A stretch of 64,000 bases of DNA from an uncultured Dorea sp. (GCA_910584095.1 CAJTYU010000010.1:29192-93191); one strand, 5' to 3'. Positions 9,731 through 19,577 are shown, counted from the stretch's first letter. Numbers and translations: made by a program. Notes: generated from the letters alone by a model not told the origin.

Positions 9731-10386
9731 TGATACCCCATCCCATAAACATTTGAAATATATCTGTGATCCTCGTCCTCAATTTTCCGACGAAGACGAT
9801 TAATGTTCACTGCCAGCGCATGTTTATCCACAAACTGTCCTCCGCTGTCCCATAACCGCTCCAATAAAACACTGTAAGTCAGAAGCTGTCCTTTATTTGC
9901 AACAAGTTCCTTCAACAGTCTCAGCTCCGTCGGCGTAACGGAGCATTCCTTTCCATCTGCAAGTATCCTTGCACGATTTAAATCAATGACAAGATATCCA
10001 TCGTCAAATATGCCTCCCTCCCGTTCCGCCGTCCGCCTCAATATTACACTGATCTTCTTCAACAGAATCTTCATAGAAAAAGGCTTCGTCACATAATCCT
10101 CCGCTCCCAAATCATACCCTTTAAGAGCGTCCTCCTCCAGATCCCGGGCAGTCAAAAAAATAACCGGTACTTTCTTCCGCTCCTTTGCCCATTTACAAAA
10201 AGCAAATCCTTCCCCGTCCGGAAGGTTTACATCCAGCAAAAGCAGATTCGGCGCGTTACCGGCAAAGGCTTCTTTCGCTTCCCTAACCGAAAATGCAGAT
10301 TCCACATGATAGCTCTCTTTGTTCAGCGCATAGCACAGCGTTTGATTTAATTCGTAATCATCCTCCAGAAGTAATATGTTCTGCAT
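9715..10386 (-). CDS. OmpR-family response regulator
   Basis: The 223-residue protein has a receiver domain (about 1-115; phospho-acceptor Asp52 in LLLLDVNLP, Lys in the TKPF motif) and a C-terminal winged-helix DNA-binding domain (about 130-223, with RRKIEDEDHRYI and a YGMGYQW end). It is translated before its cognate kinase with overlapping ends. The likely target is the adjacent ABC transporter operon. A strong promoter lies 60-95 bp upstream, inside a predicted small gene. Confidence 0.96.
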   Translation of the reverse strand: MQNILLLEDDYELNQTLCYALNKESYHVESAFSVREAKEAFAGNAPNLLLLDVNLPDGEGFAFCKWAKERKKVPVIFLTARDLEEDALKGYDLGAEDYVTKPFSMKILLKKISVILRRTAEREGGIFDDGYLVIDLNRARILADGKECSVTPTELRLLKELVANKGQLLTYSVLLERLWDSGGQFVDKHALAVNINRLRRKIEDEDHRYISNVYGMGYQWIGR

Positions 10387-10407
10387 AAATCCTGTTATCC
10401 TCTCCTT

Positions 10408-10524
10408 CTACACTATATTCATTCCCAGCCTTTTAACATTATCTTCTGCTGTCATTATACTATTGCGGACTGTATCAATCAACCTCTCCGGCAAGACCCA
10501 TATCGCGGTTATAAAACCTTCCAT
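10408..10524 (-). CDS. Putative 38-residue small protein
   Basis: A short ORF starting MEGFITAIWVLPE and ending KRLGMNIV. Its ATG is 10 nt after a perfect GGAGG, better than chance. The chain is mildly amphipathic, with a hydrophobic first third and an acidic/basic remainder. It lies immediately upstream of the response-regulator gene (stop 21 nt before that ATG), and the regulator's predicted promoter lies inside it. It could be a small accessory protein or leader peptide of the two-component operon. I recognise no family; it may also be a chance ORF. Confidence 0.45.
   Translation of the reverse strand: MEGFITAIWVLPERLIDTVRNSIMTAEDNVKRLGMNIV
10454..10482 (-). promoter_or_regulatory. Predicted promoter for the two-component operon
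   Basis: A TTGATT -35 (10477-10482) and a perfect TATAAT -10 (10454-10459) are spaced by 17 bp, giving a leader of about 60 nt before the response regulator. Confidence 0.65.
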
Positions 10525-10558
10525 ATGTAATATACCTCCAATGTTACTATTTTTAATA

Positions 10559-10600
10559 TAAAAAATAGATGGTCAGGTCTTTTATATCGACTTCCCATCT
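10559..10600 (-). terminator. Rho-independent terminator of the secA-lysC operon
   Basis: On the minus strand AGATGG (10600-10595) pairs with CCATCT (10572-10567), with an inner GTC/GAC pairing, followed by ATTTTTTAT. It lies about 90 bp after the lysC stop. Confidence 0.7.
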
Positions 10601-10691
10601 ATGTTATCTTCATGCCTATTCTATCTTTTTTTCCTTATCTTCCATCTGCTTTTTTCTGCTATTCCGTGTACTTACGCCTTAATACAGCCTC

Positions 10692-11900
10692 CTACTCCGT
10701 CATAATAAACCCGTCATGCACCGCGTTCATAGCCTTATCTACGTCTTTTTCATCCACCAGCACCGTAATCCGGATCTCCGACGTGGCGATCATATTAATA
10801 TTTACTCTGGAATTATACATGGATTCAAACATCTTCGCCGCCACGCCTGGATTGCTCATCATCCCGGCGCCGACCACGGAAATCTTCGCCACATGTTTAT
10901 TTGAAGTAATCTGCTGGATGGTCAGCGTCTCCTTGTGCTCTTCTAACGTATTCAGCGCATCCTGAAGGTCATCCTCCGACACCGTAAAAGAAATATCCTT
11001 CGTGCCGTCTCGGCCTACCGACTGCAGGATAATATCCACATTAATATTATTCCTAGCCAGAGTATGGAAAATCTTGAATGCCGTCCCCGGCTTATCCTCC
11101 ACTCCGATTACGGAAATCCGCGCTGTATTTGAATCGGCTGCCACGCCTGTGATTAACATTTTTTCCATTTTTGCTTTCTCCTTGATTACCGTACCTTCCG
11201 ACCGGTTCAAACTGGACCGCACCACCAGCCTGACGCCGTATTTCTTTGCCATTTCCACCGAGCGGTTATGAAGAACCTTGGCTCCCAGAGACGCCAGTTC
11301 CAGCATCTCGTCATAGGTTACCTCTTTTAGCTTCATGGCCCGCTTTACGATTCGCGGATCGGCAGTATACACGCCGTCCACATCCGTAAAGATCTCGCAA
11401 AGATCCGCATGCATCGCCGCCGCCAGTGCAACGGCCGTGGTATCCGAACCGCCCCGGCCCAGAGTCGTTACGTCGTCGTACTTGTTGACCCCCTGAAATC
11501 CGGTCACAATCACAATCTTTCTGGAATCCAGCTCATGCCGGAGCCGGTCTGTATCGATCCGTTTGAATCTCGCATTCCCATATCTGGAGGTAGAATGCAT
11601 CTGTACCTGAAATGCATTCAGCGATACAGCCGGAACATCCAAGCTCTGCATAGCCATAGCCATCAGCGACGCCGATACCTGTTCTCCTGTGGCAAGCAGC
11701 ATATCAAGCTCTCTCTTTTTCGGGCTGGCGTTTACCGTCTGAGCAAGAGCGATCAGCTCATCCGTGGTATCTCCCATGGCTGACAGCACCACCACCACGT
11801 CGTGCCCCGCCCTGTAGTCCTCGATGCAGCGCTTCGCCACATTGAATATTTTCTCCTTATCAGCAACAGAACTGCCGCCGAATTTTTTCACAATCAGCAT
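10692..11900 (-). CDS. lysC: Aspartate kinase
   Basis: Aspartokinase makes aspartyl phosphate, the first step to lysine, threonine and methionine. The 402-residue monofunctional enzyme has the KKFGGSS nucleotide/substrate motif at its start, the FTDVDGVYTADPRIV segment of the kinase domain and two C-terminal ACT domains (about 265-402) for feedback control. The start at 11900 follows GGAGGG; an ORF extension to 11918 lacks a site. It is last in a row with hom and the ApgM-like gene, so it likely serves threonine synthesis. Confidence 0.97.
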   Translation of the reverse strand: MLIVKKFGGSSVADKEKIFNVAKRCIEDYRAGHDVVVVLSAMGDTTDELIALAQTVNASPKKRELDMLLATGEQVSASLMAMAMQSLDVPAVSLNAFQVQMHSTSRYGNARFKRIDTDRLRHELDSRKIVIVTGFQGVNKYDDVTTLGRGGSDTTAVALAAAMHADLCEIFTDVDGVYTADPRIVKRAMKLKEVTYDEMLELASLGAKVLHNRSVEMAKKYGVRLVVRSSLNRSEGTVIKEKAKMEKMLITGVAADSNTARISVIGVEDKPGTAFKIFHTLARNNINVDIILQSVGRDGTKDISFTVSEDDLQDALNTLEEHKETLTIQQITSNKHVAKISVVGAGMMSNPGVAAKMFESMYNSRVNINMIATSEIRITVLVDEKDVDKAMNAVHDGFIMTE

Positions 11901-11954
11901 AGTGCCCTCCAAATACATCTTTACAGGCTGCCCCAGTCCCTGTTCTCCTGCTTT

Positions 11955-13157
11955 TTATGCTTCAAACAGATGCTCAATCAGGCGGTATCCGTCCTTCCAG
12001 ACATGCCCGCTTTTTGCAGCTTCTTTCTCATTATATATATGAATCCCATCCTGTTTGGTTCTGCTGTCATACAGAAGATATGGAACCGGCTCACCGGTAT
12101 GGGTCCGCACACAGATCGGCGTGGGGTGATCCGGCAGCACCATAATCCGATACTCCTCTGCGGACGCATCAAAAGCGTCTATAATCCGCTTCAGCACCCG
12201 GCTGTCCACATTCTCGATCGCCGTGATCTTATCTGACGTAAGGCCCATATGTCCCATCTCATCCGGCGCCTCCACATGGATATAAGCAAAATCATAACCA
12301 TTCTCCAGCAGAGCTTTCACCGCAGCGTCTGCTTTGCCTTCATAGTTCGTATGAAGGCCGCCGTTCGCGCCTTCCACGGAAATATTATCCATGCCCGCTC
12401 CCACGGCAATCCCTTTCAGCAGATCCACCGCGGAGATCATCACGCCCCGTTTCCCGGTCTTTTCCCGAAAGGACGCAAGCGCCGGCCTTGTTCCGGCGCC
12501 CCAGAACCACAGGGAATTGGCGGGATTTAACCCCTGCTCCCTGCGTTTGATGTTAATAGGGTGGTTTTTTAAAATCTCATAACTCTTTTCCATCATTTCA
12601 CGGAAGACGGGGTTTTCCGGCAGATGCGCGCCAATCCGCTCCGTCAGCACATCATGGGGCGGCACAAGCTCCATCACTTCCCCCTTCTTCCAGATCAGCA
12701 GATGCCGGTAGCTAATGCCCGCGTAAAACGCGTATCCTTCCCTTTCAAGCTCTGCCTTTACCGTGTCGATCAGCACTTTCGCGTCCTCCGTACTGATTTC
12801 CCCGGAACTGTGGTCAAGGATCTTCTGATCCTCATAAGCCCCTTCTTCCTCCGTAAGAGTTACCAGATTACAGCGGTATGATACGTCCGTCGGAGCCATA
12901 TCCACGCCGATGCTCAGCGCTTCCAGCGGAGACCTGCCTGTATAGTAAAGCTTCGGGTCATATCCCATCACCGACAAATTTGCCGTATCGCTTCCCGGAG
13001 CCATCCCCTCCGGCACCATGAACGCCGTGCCGATTTCCGCCTTTTTTGCCAATGCATCCATGACCGGAGTTGCGGCCGCTTCCATGGTCGTACGGCCTCC
13101 CAGTTCCTCTATGGGCCTTCCGGCCATTCCGTCACTCAGCAAAATAATATACTTCAT
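11955..13157 (-). CDS. ApgM-like phosphoglycerate mutase family protein, proposed homoserine kinase
   Basis: The 400-residue protein is in the alkaline-phosphatase superfamily, archaeal-type cofactor-independent phosphoglycerate mutase branch. Metal/phospho-site motifs are visible: LLSDGMAGRP at the start, PGSDTANLSVMGYDP (about 55-69), HVEAPDEMGHMG near 295 and LPDHPTP near 345. Subfamily TIGR02535 is described as a proposed homoserine kinase. Here it lies between homoserine dehydrogenase and aspartokinase, with no classical GHMP thrB nearby, which supports a role as the threonine-pathway homoserine kinase rather than in glycolysis. That assignment is inference from context. Confidence 0.88.
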   Translation of the reverse strand: MKYIILLSDGMAGRPIEELGGRTTMEAAATPVMDALAKKAEIGTAFMVPEGMAPGSDTANLSVMGYDPKLYYTGRSPLEALSIGVDMAPTDVSYRCNLVTLTEEEGAYEDQKILDHSSGEISTEDAKVLIDTVKAELEREGYAFYAGISYRHLLIWKKGEVMELVPPHDVLTERIGAHLPENPVFREMMEKSYEILKNHPINIKRREQGLNPANSLWFWGAGTRPALASFREKTGKRGVMISAVDLLKGIAVGAGMDNISVEGANGGLHTNYEGKADAAVKALLENGYDFAYIHVEAPDEMGHMGLTSDKITAIENVDSRVLKRIIDAFDASAEEYRIMVLPDHPTPICVRTHTGEPVPYLLYDSRTKQDGIHIYNEKEAAKSGHVWKDGYRLIEHLFEA

Positions 13158-13238
13158 ATCACTCTCAGTCCTCTCCGCCAGTATAAACCTTCAGAATTTT
13201 ATACCGGCTTATTCCAAAGCTCTTCTTTCCATGCGTCC

Positions 13239-14459
13239 TTATTCTTTTACGCGGATCATGCTGATGACTGTCTCTCCATACCCGAAAGCCTTCTTCCGGT
13301 AATCTCCTTCCGGCATAGCTTCCGTTACAAAGCCAAACTCTCCGTCAAGCCCCGGCACAGACACATACTGGAGCATCCCGAAATCAGCCGCCAGCTTCTC
13401 CTGAAATTCTTCCCTGCTGCCCTTCATCCTCACAAAGAAACGGTGGGAAACTTCGTCTGAGTCCTTAAGGACAAGCTTCTCGCTGCTCCAGCCGTTCCCA
13501 AGGTTACAGTGCAGATGCTTTGCCGCCTCCACGATATCGCCTGCTACAGCGCTTGCCGTGGGCAGCTTTCCTGCTCCGCTTCCATAGAACATAGCGTCTC
13601 CCAACATATTTCCATGAACAAAGACAGAATTAAATACGCCGTTTACGCTAAACAGCGGATGTGTCTGGCTCAGCAGGCAGGGACAGACCATAGCGCTTAA
13701 GGAATCGCCGTCCCTTTTGCATGAGGCAAGCAGCTTAATGGTCTTTCCCATCGCCTTGGCATACTGCATATCCTCCACGGTAATCTTCGTTATTCCCTCG
13801 CAGTAAATATCCTCAAAATCCACTTGTTTGCCGGAAATGATCGAAGACAGGATCGCAATCTTCCGGCAGGCGTCGTATCCCTCCACGTCCGCTTCCGGAT
13901 TGCGCTCCGCAAAGCCGTTATCCTGCGCCTCTTTTAGCACCTCGTCATATCCGGCTCCCTCGTAAAACATCTTTGTCATCATATAGTTGGTAGTTCCGTT
14001 TAAGATCCCCACAATTTCTTCAATAACATCTCCGGTCAGGGAAGAATGCAACGGCCGCAGGATCGGAATCCCCCCGCCTACGCTGGCCTCGAAGAGAAAG
14101 TTTACATTCTGCGCCTTCGCAATTTCAAGAAGCCCCGCGCCATGCTTTGCCACCAGCGCTTTGTTGGAGGTCGCCACGCTTTTTCCCGCCTCAAGGCTTC
14201 TCTTCACAAAGGTATAGGCCGGTTCAATCCCGCCCATCACCTCTACTACGATCTTGATTTCCTCATCATTTACCACGTCCTCAAAATCATGGGTAATGAT
14301 GTCCTGAACCGGATCTCCGGGGAAATCCCTAAGGTCCAGAACATATTTCACCTGAAGTTCTTCGCCGATTCTCTGATTTATGATCTCCTGATTGGTACGG
14401 ATTACCTCCACAACTCCCGAACCAACCGTTCCATATCCAAGTACCGCTATCTTTACCAT
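13239..14459 (-). CDS. hom: Homoserine dehydrogenase
   Basis: Reduces aspartate semialdehyde to homoserine with NAD(P)H. The 406-residue protein has the Rossmann motif GYGTVGSGV (8-16), the catalytic-domain segment NGTTNYMMTKM, the signature FAERNPEADVEGYDACRK with the conserved acidic and lysine residues, and a C-terminal ACT-like region (about 330-406) that suggests threonine feedback. It is the first of three threonine-pathway genes placed after prfB with short gaps. Confidence 0.97.
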   Translation of the reverse strand: MVKIAVLGYGTVGSGVVEVIRTNQEIINQRIGEELQVKYVLDLRDFPGDPVQDIITHDFEDVVNDEEIKIVVEVMGGIEPAYTFVKRSLEAGKSVATSNKALVAKHGAGLLEIAKAQNVNFLFEASVGGGIPILRPLHSSLTGDVIEEIVGILNGTTNYMMTKMFYEGAGYDEVLKEAQDNGFAERNPEADVEGYDACRKIAILSSIISGKQVDFEDIYCEGITKITVEDMQYAKAMGKTIKLLASCKRDGDSLSAMVCPCLLSQTHPLFSVNGVFNSVFVHGNMLGDAMFYGSGAGKLPTASAVAGDIVEAAKHLHCNLGNGWSSEKLVLKDSDEVSHRFFVRMKGSREEFQEKLAADFGMLQYVSVPGLDGEFGFVTEAMPEGDYRKKAFGYGETVISMIRVKE

Positions 14460-14507
14460 CGTTTCTTGTCCTTTCTTCTTATCCTTTTTGATCCTGAATA
14501 CCGCAGG

Positions 14508-15621
14508 CTACGCCAAGGGGAGCTTCCCTTGGCACAAAAATGCGTTGATAAACGGCTCCAGCGCTCCGTCCATCACTGCATTTACGTTACTGCTCTCCGC
14601 TCCCGTCCTGTGATCCTTTACCATGGTATAAGGGTGCATCACATAGGAACGGATCTGATTGCCAAAGCCGATCTCCTTGATTTCTCCCCGGATATCCGAT
14701 ACCTTCTCCGCCTGCTCTTGTTCCTTCAATAACGTCAGCTTCGCCTTCAGCATCTGCATCGCCTTATCCCGGTTATGGTGCTGAGAACGCTCGTTCTGGC
14801 ACTGCACCACAATGCCGGTGGGCAGATGGGTAATCCGGATCGCCGACGAGGTCTTGTTGACATGCTGTCCCCCCGCGCCGCTGGCGCGGTAGGTATCAAT
14901 CTTTAACTCTTCCTCTGCGATTTCAATATCCGCCTCGTCCTCAATATCCGGTATCACATCGCAGGATGCAAAAGAAGTCTGGCGTTTCCCGGCCGAATTA
15001 AAGGGCGATATCCGCACCAGTCTGTGCACGCCTTTCTCCGACTTAAAATACCCATAGGCATTCTCGCCGCTGACCTCGAAGGTTACCGCCTTAATTCCCG
15101 CAATATCCCCCTCCAGATAATCCAGCATCTGAAAGCCGAAGCCCTTCCTCTCAGCAAACCGGCTGTACATCCGGTACAGCATGGCCGCCCAGTCGCAGGA
15201 CTCGGTTCCTCCCGCGCCTGCATGGAGGGTCACGATCGCGCTGCATTTATCATATTCTCCGGATAATAACGTCTGAATCCTAAGAGTCTCATATGTTTCC
15301 TTAAACGCGGCAAGCTCTCCTTCTATTTCCGGCAGGATTGACGCGTCCTCTTCCTCATAGGCCATCTCGATCAGCAGGCCGATATCCTCATAGCTGGCAT
15401 ACAGACCCCGTATAATATCTACCTGATCCTTTAAGCCTTTTAACTCCTTCATAATCTGCTGGGACTTCTCCGGTTCATCCCAGAAACCGGGTTCCTCCAT
15501 CCTGCGCTCTAATTCCTCGATCCTCTGCTCCTTTGCCGGGATGTCAAAGTGAATCCCTCATTTCAGCGAGAGGCGTCTCATAAGCACTTAAATTCCCTTT
15601 GTACTGGTCCAGTTCAATCAC
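14508..15621 (-). CDS. prfB: Peptide chain release factor 2, programmed +1 frameshift
   Basis: RF2 ends translation at UGA and UAA. The gene is split over two frames: codons 1-25 run from a GTG at 15621 (after AGAGGTGA) to CTT at 15547, followed by an in-frame TGA (15546-15544); a +1 shift at CTTTGAC continues from 15545 to the stop at 14508. An AGG-rich stimulator (ATGAGGGATTCA) precedes the slip site. The joined product is 370 residues and has the GGQ loop (ASGAGGQHVNK) and the SPF-type codon-recognition tripeptide region (RISPFNSAGKRQTSF). This is the known autoregulatory arrangement, not a defect. It follows secA by 39 bp. Confidence 0.97.
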
Positions 15622-15660
15622 GCTATCACCTCTTTCTCTAGTTTCTGTACTCTATATATT

Positions 15661-18225
15661 TTATTTCCGTCCGCAGCACTGCTTGTATTTCTTACCGCTT
15701 CCGCACGGACACGGGTCGTTGGGGTAAATCTTCTTATTTTCCCGCTTTTTCGGCGCACGTACGGCGGAGTCGTCCTTGTTGGTTCCGGTTACCTTGGCAA
15801 CCTCCTCGCGCTCTACCTTCTGCTCGATCTTTACGTGGTACAGCATGCGGATCGTATCTGCGGTAATGGATCTGGTCATCTCATCGAACATATCATAGCC
15901 GATCATCTTGTATTCCACCTTCGGATCCCGCTGCCCGTAAGCCTGCAAGCCGATTCCCTGACGAAGCTGGTCCATATCGTCGATATGATCCATCCATTTA
16001 TTATCAATGACCTTCAGGAGAATAACACGCTCAAGCTCCCTGATATGCTCCGGCTCCGGAAATTCCGCTTCCTTCTGTTCATACAGCTTCACAGCCCGCT
16101 CCTTCAACAGGTGCTTAAGCTGTTTCTGGTCGATGTTTCCCACGTCCTCTGCCGTCACCGGTTCCATCGGGATGGTAACACGCATATTCGTATTAAAATT
16201 TGCCATGTCCCAATCCTCCGGCTCTGCATCCGGAGAAATATTCCTGTCCACAAGGTTCTCCACAAATTCAGTAATCATATGGATAATGGAATCCCGCATA
16301 TTCTCGCCGTCCAGTACCCGGCGCCTCTCTTCGTAAATAATCTCCCTCTGCTCGTTCATAACCTGGTCGTATTCCAACAAATTTTTACGGATTCCAAAGT
16401 TGTTATTCTCAATCTTCTCCTGCGCCTTCTCTATCGCACTGGAAAGCATCTTGTGCTCGATCTGTTCTCCGTCCTCTACGCCCAAGGCATTGAATACGCC
16501 CATCAGCCGTTCGGAACCAAACAGGCGCATCAGGTCGTCCTCAAGGGAAATATAGAACCTTGATTCCCCCGGGTCTCCCTGACGGCCGGAACGTCCACGC
16601 AGCTGGTTATCGATACGTCTGGACTCGTGGCGTTCCGTACCGATGATCTTAAGACCTCCCGCCTTCTTCGCTTCCTCGTCCAGCTTAATATCCGTACCAC
16701 GGCCCGCCATATTGGTGGCGATGGTTACCGCCCCATGCTGTCCCGCATCTGCAACGATCTCCGCCTCCATCTCATGAAACTTGGCGTTTAATACGTTGTG
16801 CTTGATTCCCCGGCGTTTCAGCATGCCGCTCAAAAGCTCCGATACCTCGATCGTAATCGTGCCGACCAGCACCGGCTGCCCCTTGGCATGGGCCGCCTCA
16901 ACCTCGTCGCAGACCGCCCGGTATTTTTCCTTCTGGGTCTTATACACTGCATCTTCCAAATCCTTACGGATTACCGGAACATTCGTCGGAATCTCGATAA
17001 CGTCCATGCCGTAGATCTCCCGAAACTCCTTTTCCTCTGTCAGAGCTGTACCGGTCATGCCGCTCTTCTTCTCAAATTTGTTAAATAAGTTCTGGAAGGT
17101 AATGGTCGCAAGGGTCTTGCTCTCCCTCTTCACCTTCACATGCTCCTTCGCCTCAATTGCCTGATGCAGGCCGTCTGAGTAGCGGCGCCCCGGCATAATA
17201 CGCCCGGTAAATTCATCTACGATCAGAACTTCATCGTCCTTTACCACATAATCCTGATCCCTAAACATCAGATTGTGGGCGCGCAGCGCGAGGATAATAT
17301 TGTGCTGGACCTCCAGATTCTCCGGATCTGCAAGATTCTCAAGATGGAAGAACCGCTCAACCTTTTTCACGCCGTCCTCGGTCAGGTTCACGTTCTTTTC
17401 CTTCTCATTTACAATAAAGTCCCCGGTCTCCTCAATTTCCTCGCCCATAATAGCATTCATCTTAGAAAATTCCCCGCTGGCCTCTCCTCTCTGGAGCTGT
17501 CTCGCCAAAATATCGCAGGCCTCGTAAAGCTTCGTAGACTTGCCGCTTTGTCCGGAGATAATCAGAGGCGTCCTTGCCTCGTCGATCAGCACTGAGTCGA
17601 CCTCATCGATGACCGCATATTTCAGTCCTCTTTGTACCAGCCGTTCTTTATAAATGACCATATTATCTCTCAGATAATCAAATCCGAGCTCATTGTTGGT
17701 CACATAGGTAATGTCACAGTTATAGGCTTCCCGGCGTTCGTCCTTATCCATGCTGTTTAAGACGACGCCCACCTTCAATCCTAAAAATTCATGAATCTGC
17801 CCCATCCACTCAGCGTCACGCTTTGCCAGATAATCATTGACCGTAACGATATGTACGCCCTCTCCGGTCAGCGCGTTCAAATATGCCGGAAGCGTAGATA
17901 CCAGCGTCTTTCCTTCACCTGTCTTCATCTCTGCGATACGTCCCTGATGCAGGATAATGCCGCCGATTAACTGTACCCTGAAATGCCTAAGCCCAATGGT
18001 ACGCACGGACGCTTCCCTTACTGCCGCAAATGCCTCCGGAAGCAAGGAATCCAACGTCTCCCCCTTTGCATAACGCTCTTTAAACTCTCTGGTCTTGTCC
18101 TTCAGCGCAGCGTCGGACAAGCTCTGCATCTCCGGTTCCAGCGCCTCAATCTGATCCGCGATCGGATAGATTCTCTTCAACTCGTTCTCGCTGTGTGTTC
18201 CGAACAATTTTTGTAAAAAGCCCAT
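15661..18225 (-). CDS. secA: Protein translocase ATPase SecA
   Basis: SecA is the motor that pushes preproteins through SecYEG. The 854-residue protein shows the Walker A segment MKTGEGKT near residue 100, the DEVD box ([17 protein letters not shown]), helicase motif [11 protein letters not shown] near 500, [13 protein letters not shown], and the C-terminal zinc-binding SEC-C tail ([13 protein letters not shown]) that binds SecB or ribosomes. The length is normal for Clostridia. It is promoter-proximal in the secA-prfB-hom-ApgM-lysC row. Confidence 0.99.
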   Translation of the reverse strand: MGFLQKLFGTHSENELKRIYPIADQIEALEPEMQSLSDAALKDKTREFKERYAKGETLDSLLPEAFAAVREASVRTIGLRHFRVQLIGGIILHQGRIAEMKTGEGKTLVSTLPAYLNALTGEGVHIVTVNDYLAKRDAEWMGQIHEFLGLKVGVVLNSMDKDERREAYNCDITYVTNNELGFDYLRDNMVIYKERLVQRGLKYAVIDEVDSVLIDEARTPLIISGQSGKSTKLYEACDILARQLQRGEASGEFSKMNAIMGEEIEETGDFIVNEKEKNVNLTEDGVKKVERFFHLENLADPENLEVQHNIILALRAHNLMFRDQDYVVKDDEVLIVDEFTGRIMPGRRYSDGLHQAIEAKEHVKVKRESKTLATITFQNLFNKFEKKSGMTGTALTEEKEFREIYGMDVIEIPTNVPVIRKDLEDAVYKTQKEKYRAVCDEVEAAHAKGQPVLVGTITIEVSELLSGMLKRRGIKHNVLNAKFHEMEAEIVADAGQHGAVTIATNMAGRGTDIKLDEEAKKAGGLKIIGTERHESRRIDNQLRGRSGRQGDPGESRFYISLEDDLMRLFGSERLMGVFNALGVEDGEQIEHKMLSSAIEKAQEKIENNNFGIRKNLLEYDQVMNEQREIIYEERRRVLDGENMRDSIIHMITEFVENLVDRNISPDAEPEDWDMANFNTNMRVTIPMEPVTAEDVGNIDQKQLKHLLKERAVKLYEQKEAEFPEPEHIRELERVILLKVIDNKWMDHIDDMDQLRQGIGLQAYGQRDPKVEYKMIGYDMFDEMTRSITADTIRMLYHVKIEQKVEREEVAKVTGTNKDDSAVRAPKKRENKKIYPNDPCPCGSGKKYKQCCGRK

Positions 18226-18266
18226 ATTCTATAACTCCTTATTTTTTTCTCACAATCATAAGTTTC

Positions 18267-18295
18267 ATTTTAACACTATATTGAAGGCAATTCAA
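18267..18295 (-). promoter_or_regulatory. Predicted promoter for secA operon
   Basis: On the minus strand TTGAAT (18290-18295) and TAAAAT (18267-18272) are separated by 17 bp, with a leader of about 35 nt to the secA ATG. Confidence 0.6.
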
Positions 18296-18321
18296 TCTTT
18301 CCATATGAAAACTTTCCCATA

Positions 18322-19122
18322 TCATGTTGCGGGCTTTGCAGCAAGTCTCCGTGCAAACTTAAGCGCCTCCTCATAAGCAATCTGTCCGCCGAACAGATCC
18401 AGCGCGCTGCCTATGGTAAAATCAAGCTTCCCCCCGGACAATTCTGCAAATCGGTTCAGATCTTCCATGGAGCCGATTCCTCCCGCATAAGTGACCGGTC
18501 TGCCCCGGTATGCGGCCAAAAGCCGGACCAGTTCTTCTATTACGCCGGACGCCTTCCCCTCTGCATCCACGCCGTGTACCAGAAATTCGTCGCAGTATCC
18601 CCCCAGTTCCTCCATTACCGAAAGCTCCAGCCGGATATCCGTAAACTTCTGCCACCGGTCCGTCACTACATAAAAACTCCCGTCTTCTCTGCTGCGGCAG
18701 CTCAAATCCAGCACCACATGCTCCCTTCCGACTGCTCTCACAAGCCGTTTCAAATGATCCCATTGGATTTTTCCATCACGGAATACATAAGAGGTAACGA
18801 TCACATGACTCGCCCCCGCCTCCAGATACCGGGAAGCATTTTCCGCCGTGACTCCGCCGCCTGCCTGCATTCCTCCCGGATATGCCCTAAGCGCCGCAAA
18901 AGCCTGCTCGTTGGATGCTTGATAATACTCGGAAGAAGCCGGATTCAGAATAATAACATGCCCTCCCTCAAGTCCGTCTTTCCGATACTTACCTGCATAA
19001 AAGGTACTGTCGTATTCGGAAGTAAAATTTTCCTGCGCCTGATTCCCTTCGTCTTTAAGACTTCCGCCCACAATCTGCTTTACTTTACCATTATGTATAT
19101 CAATACAGGGTCTGAATCTCAT
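18322..19122 (-). CDS. hisA: HisA, eukaryotic/plant-type ProFAR isomerase
   Basis: Phosphoribosylformimino-AICAR-P isomerase performs the fourth step of histidine synthesis on a TIM barrel. The 266-residue protein has PCIDIHNGKVKQIVGG at the start (catalytic Asp8 equivalent), AGGGV and YAGGIGSMEDL phosphate loops and a TIGSALDLFGG end. The insertions (for example GNQAQENFTSEYDSTFYAGKYRKDGLEGGHV) are those of the eukaryotic-type subfamily (TIGR02129), longer than standard bacterial HisA of about 240 residues. No other his gene is in the window. Confidence 0.9.
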   Translation of the reverse strand: MRFRPCIDIHNGKVKQIVGGSLKDEGNQAQENFTSEYDSTFYAGKYRKDGLEGGHVIILNPASSEYYQASNEQAFAALRAYPGGMQAGGGVTAENASRYLEAGASHVIVTSYVFRDGKIQWDHLKRLVRAVGREHVVLDLSCRSREDGSFYVVTDRWQKFTDIRLELSVMEELGGYCDEFLVHGVDAEGKASGVIEELVRLLAAYRGRPVTYAGGIGSMEDLNRFAELSGGKLDFTIGSALDLFGGQIAYEEALKFARRLAAKPAT

Positions 19123-19168
19123 AAATCCTCCTTAGTAATCCTGACATATCCTGTGTATCAAAGTAAGA

Positions 19169-19187
19169 CGGAGGATATGATCCTCCG
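19169..19187 (-). terminator. Terminator-like hairpin after the lipoprotein gene
   Basis: A 7-bp perfect stem (CGGAGGA/TCCTCCG, 5-nt loop) is followed on the minus strand by TCTTACTTT, 25 bp after the lipoprotein stop and ahead of hisA. Confidence 0.5.
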
Positions 19188-19211
19188 CCCTACGGTTTAT
19201 TTCCAAATTAC

Positions 19212-19577
19212 CTAACGGCTGGTATTCTTATCTGTGTTTTTATTGGTATTGTCCGTGCCGTTGCCATCCAGACCATCCTCCAGATCGTCCGCTCCGTCGC
19301 GGACCGCGTCGCCAATGTCGTCCGCTCCGTCCTCCAGCGCTCCTCCGACCGTATCGTTTCTATTCGTCGTACCGCCGGCTGTTCCATTACCTGTGCCGTT
19401 TGTAGCGCCATTCATGTTATCTCCGTTTGCCCCGTTATCCCCGGCGTTGTCAGAAGCCTCGTTATTTACAGCTCCATTGTCCGCCGCGTCATCATTGCTT
19501 CCGCAGGCTGTCAGACCGCTGAGAACCCCGGCACATAATATCATAACCATTAATTTCTTTAACTGTTTCATTTTCAT
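19212..19577 (-). CDS. Small Asn/Asp/Gly-rich lipoprotein
   Basis: A 121-residue secreted protein with a basic N-terminus, a hydrophobic stretch and a lipobox ending LTACG (Cys25), so it should be lipidated and anchored outside the membrane. The mature part is low-complexity: Asn, Asp, Gly and Ala with GNG/NGT repeats (about 45-75) and a GADD/IGDAVRDGADDLEDG repeat (about 80-105). Similar small lipoproteins are common in Lachnospiraceae, without a known role. It starts after AAGGGAG. Confidence 0.85.
   Translation of the reverse strand: MKMKQLKKLMVMILCAGVLSGLTACGSNDDAADNGAVNNEASDNAGDNGANGDNMNGATNGTGNGTAGGTTNRNDTVGGALEDGADDIGDAVRDGADDLEDGLDGNGTDNTNKNTDKNTSR

Larger units (their letters stand above)
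10387..10691. other. Intergenic region between response regulator and lysC
   Basis: This 305-bp spacer holds, on the minus strand, the terminator of the lysC operon (10559-10600), a small ORF with a good ribosome site (10408-10524) and the response-regulator promoter (10454-10482). Nothing else is recognised. Confidence 0.7.

Noticed and set aside
14046..14732. 228-codon plus-strand frame across hom and prfB
   Set aside because: It spans the 3' end of one conserved gene and the next on the other strand; a shadow frame.
15835..16563. 242-codon open frame on the plus strand inside secA
   Set aside because: It is antisense to a strongly conserved gene, has no ribosome site and no recognisable domain.
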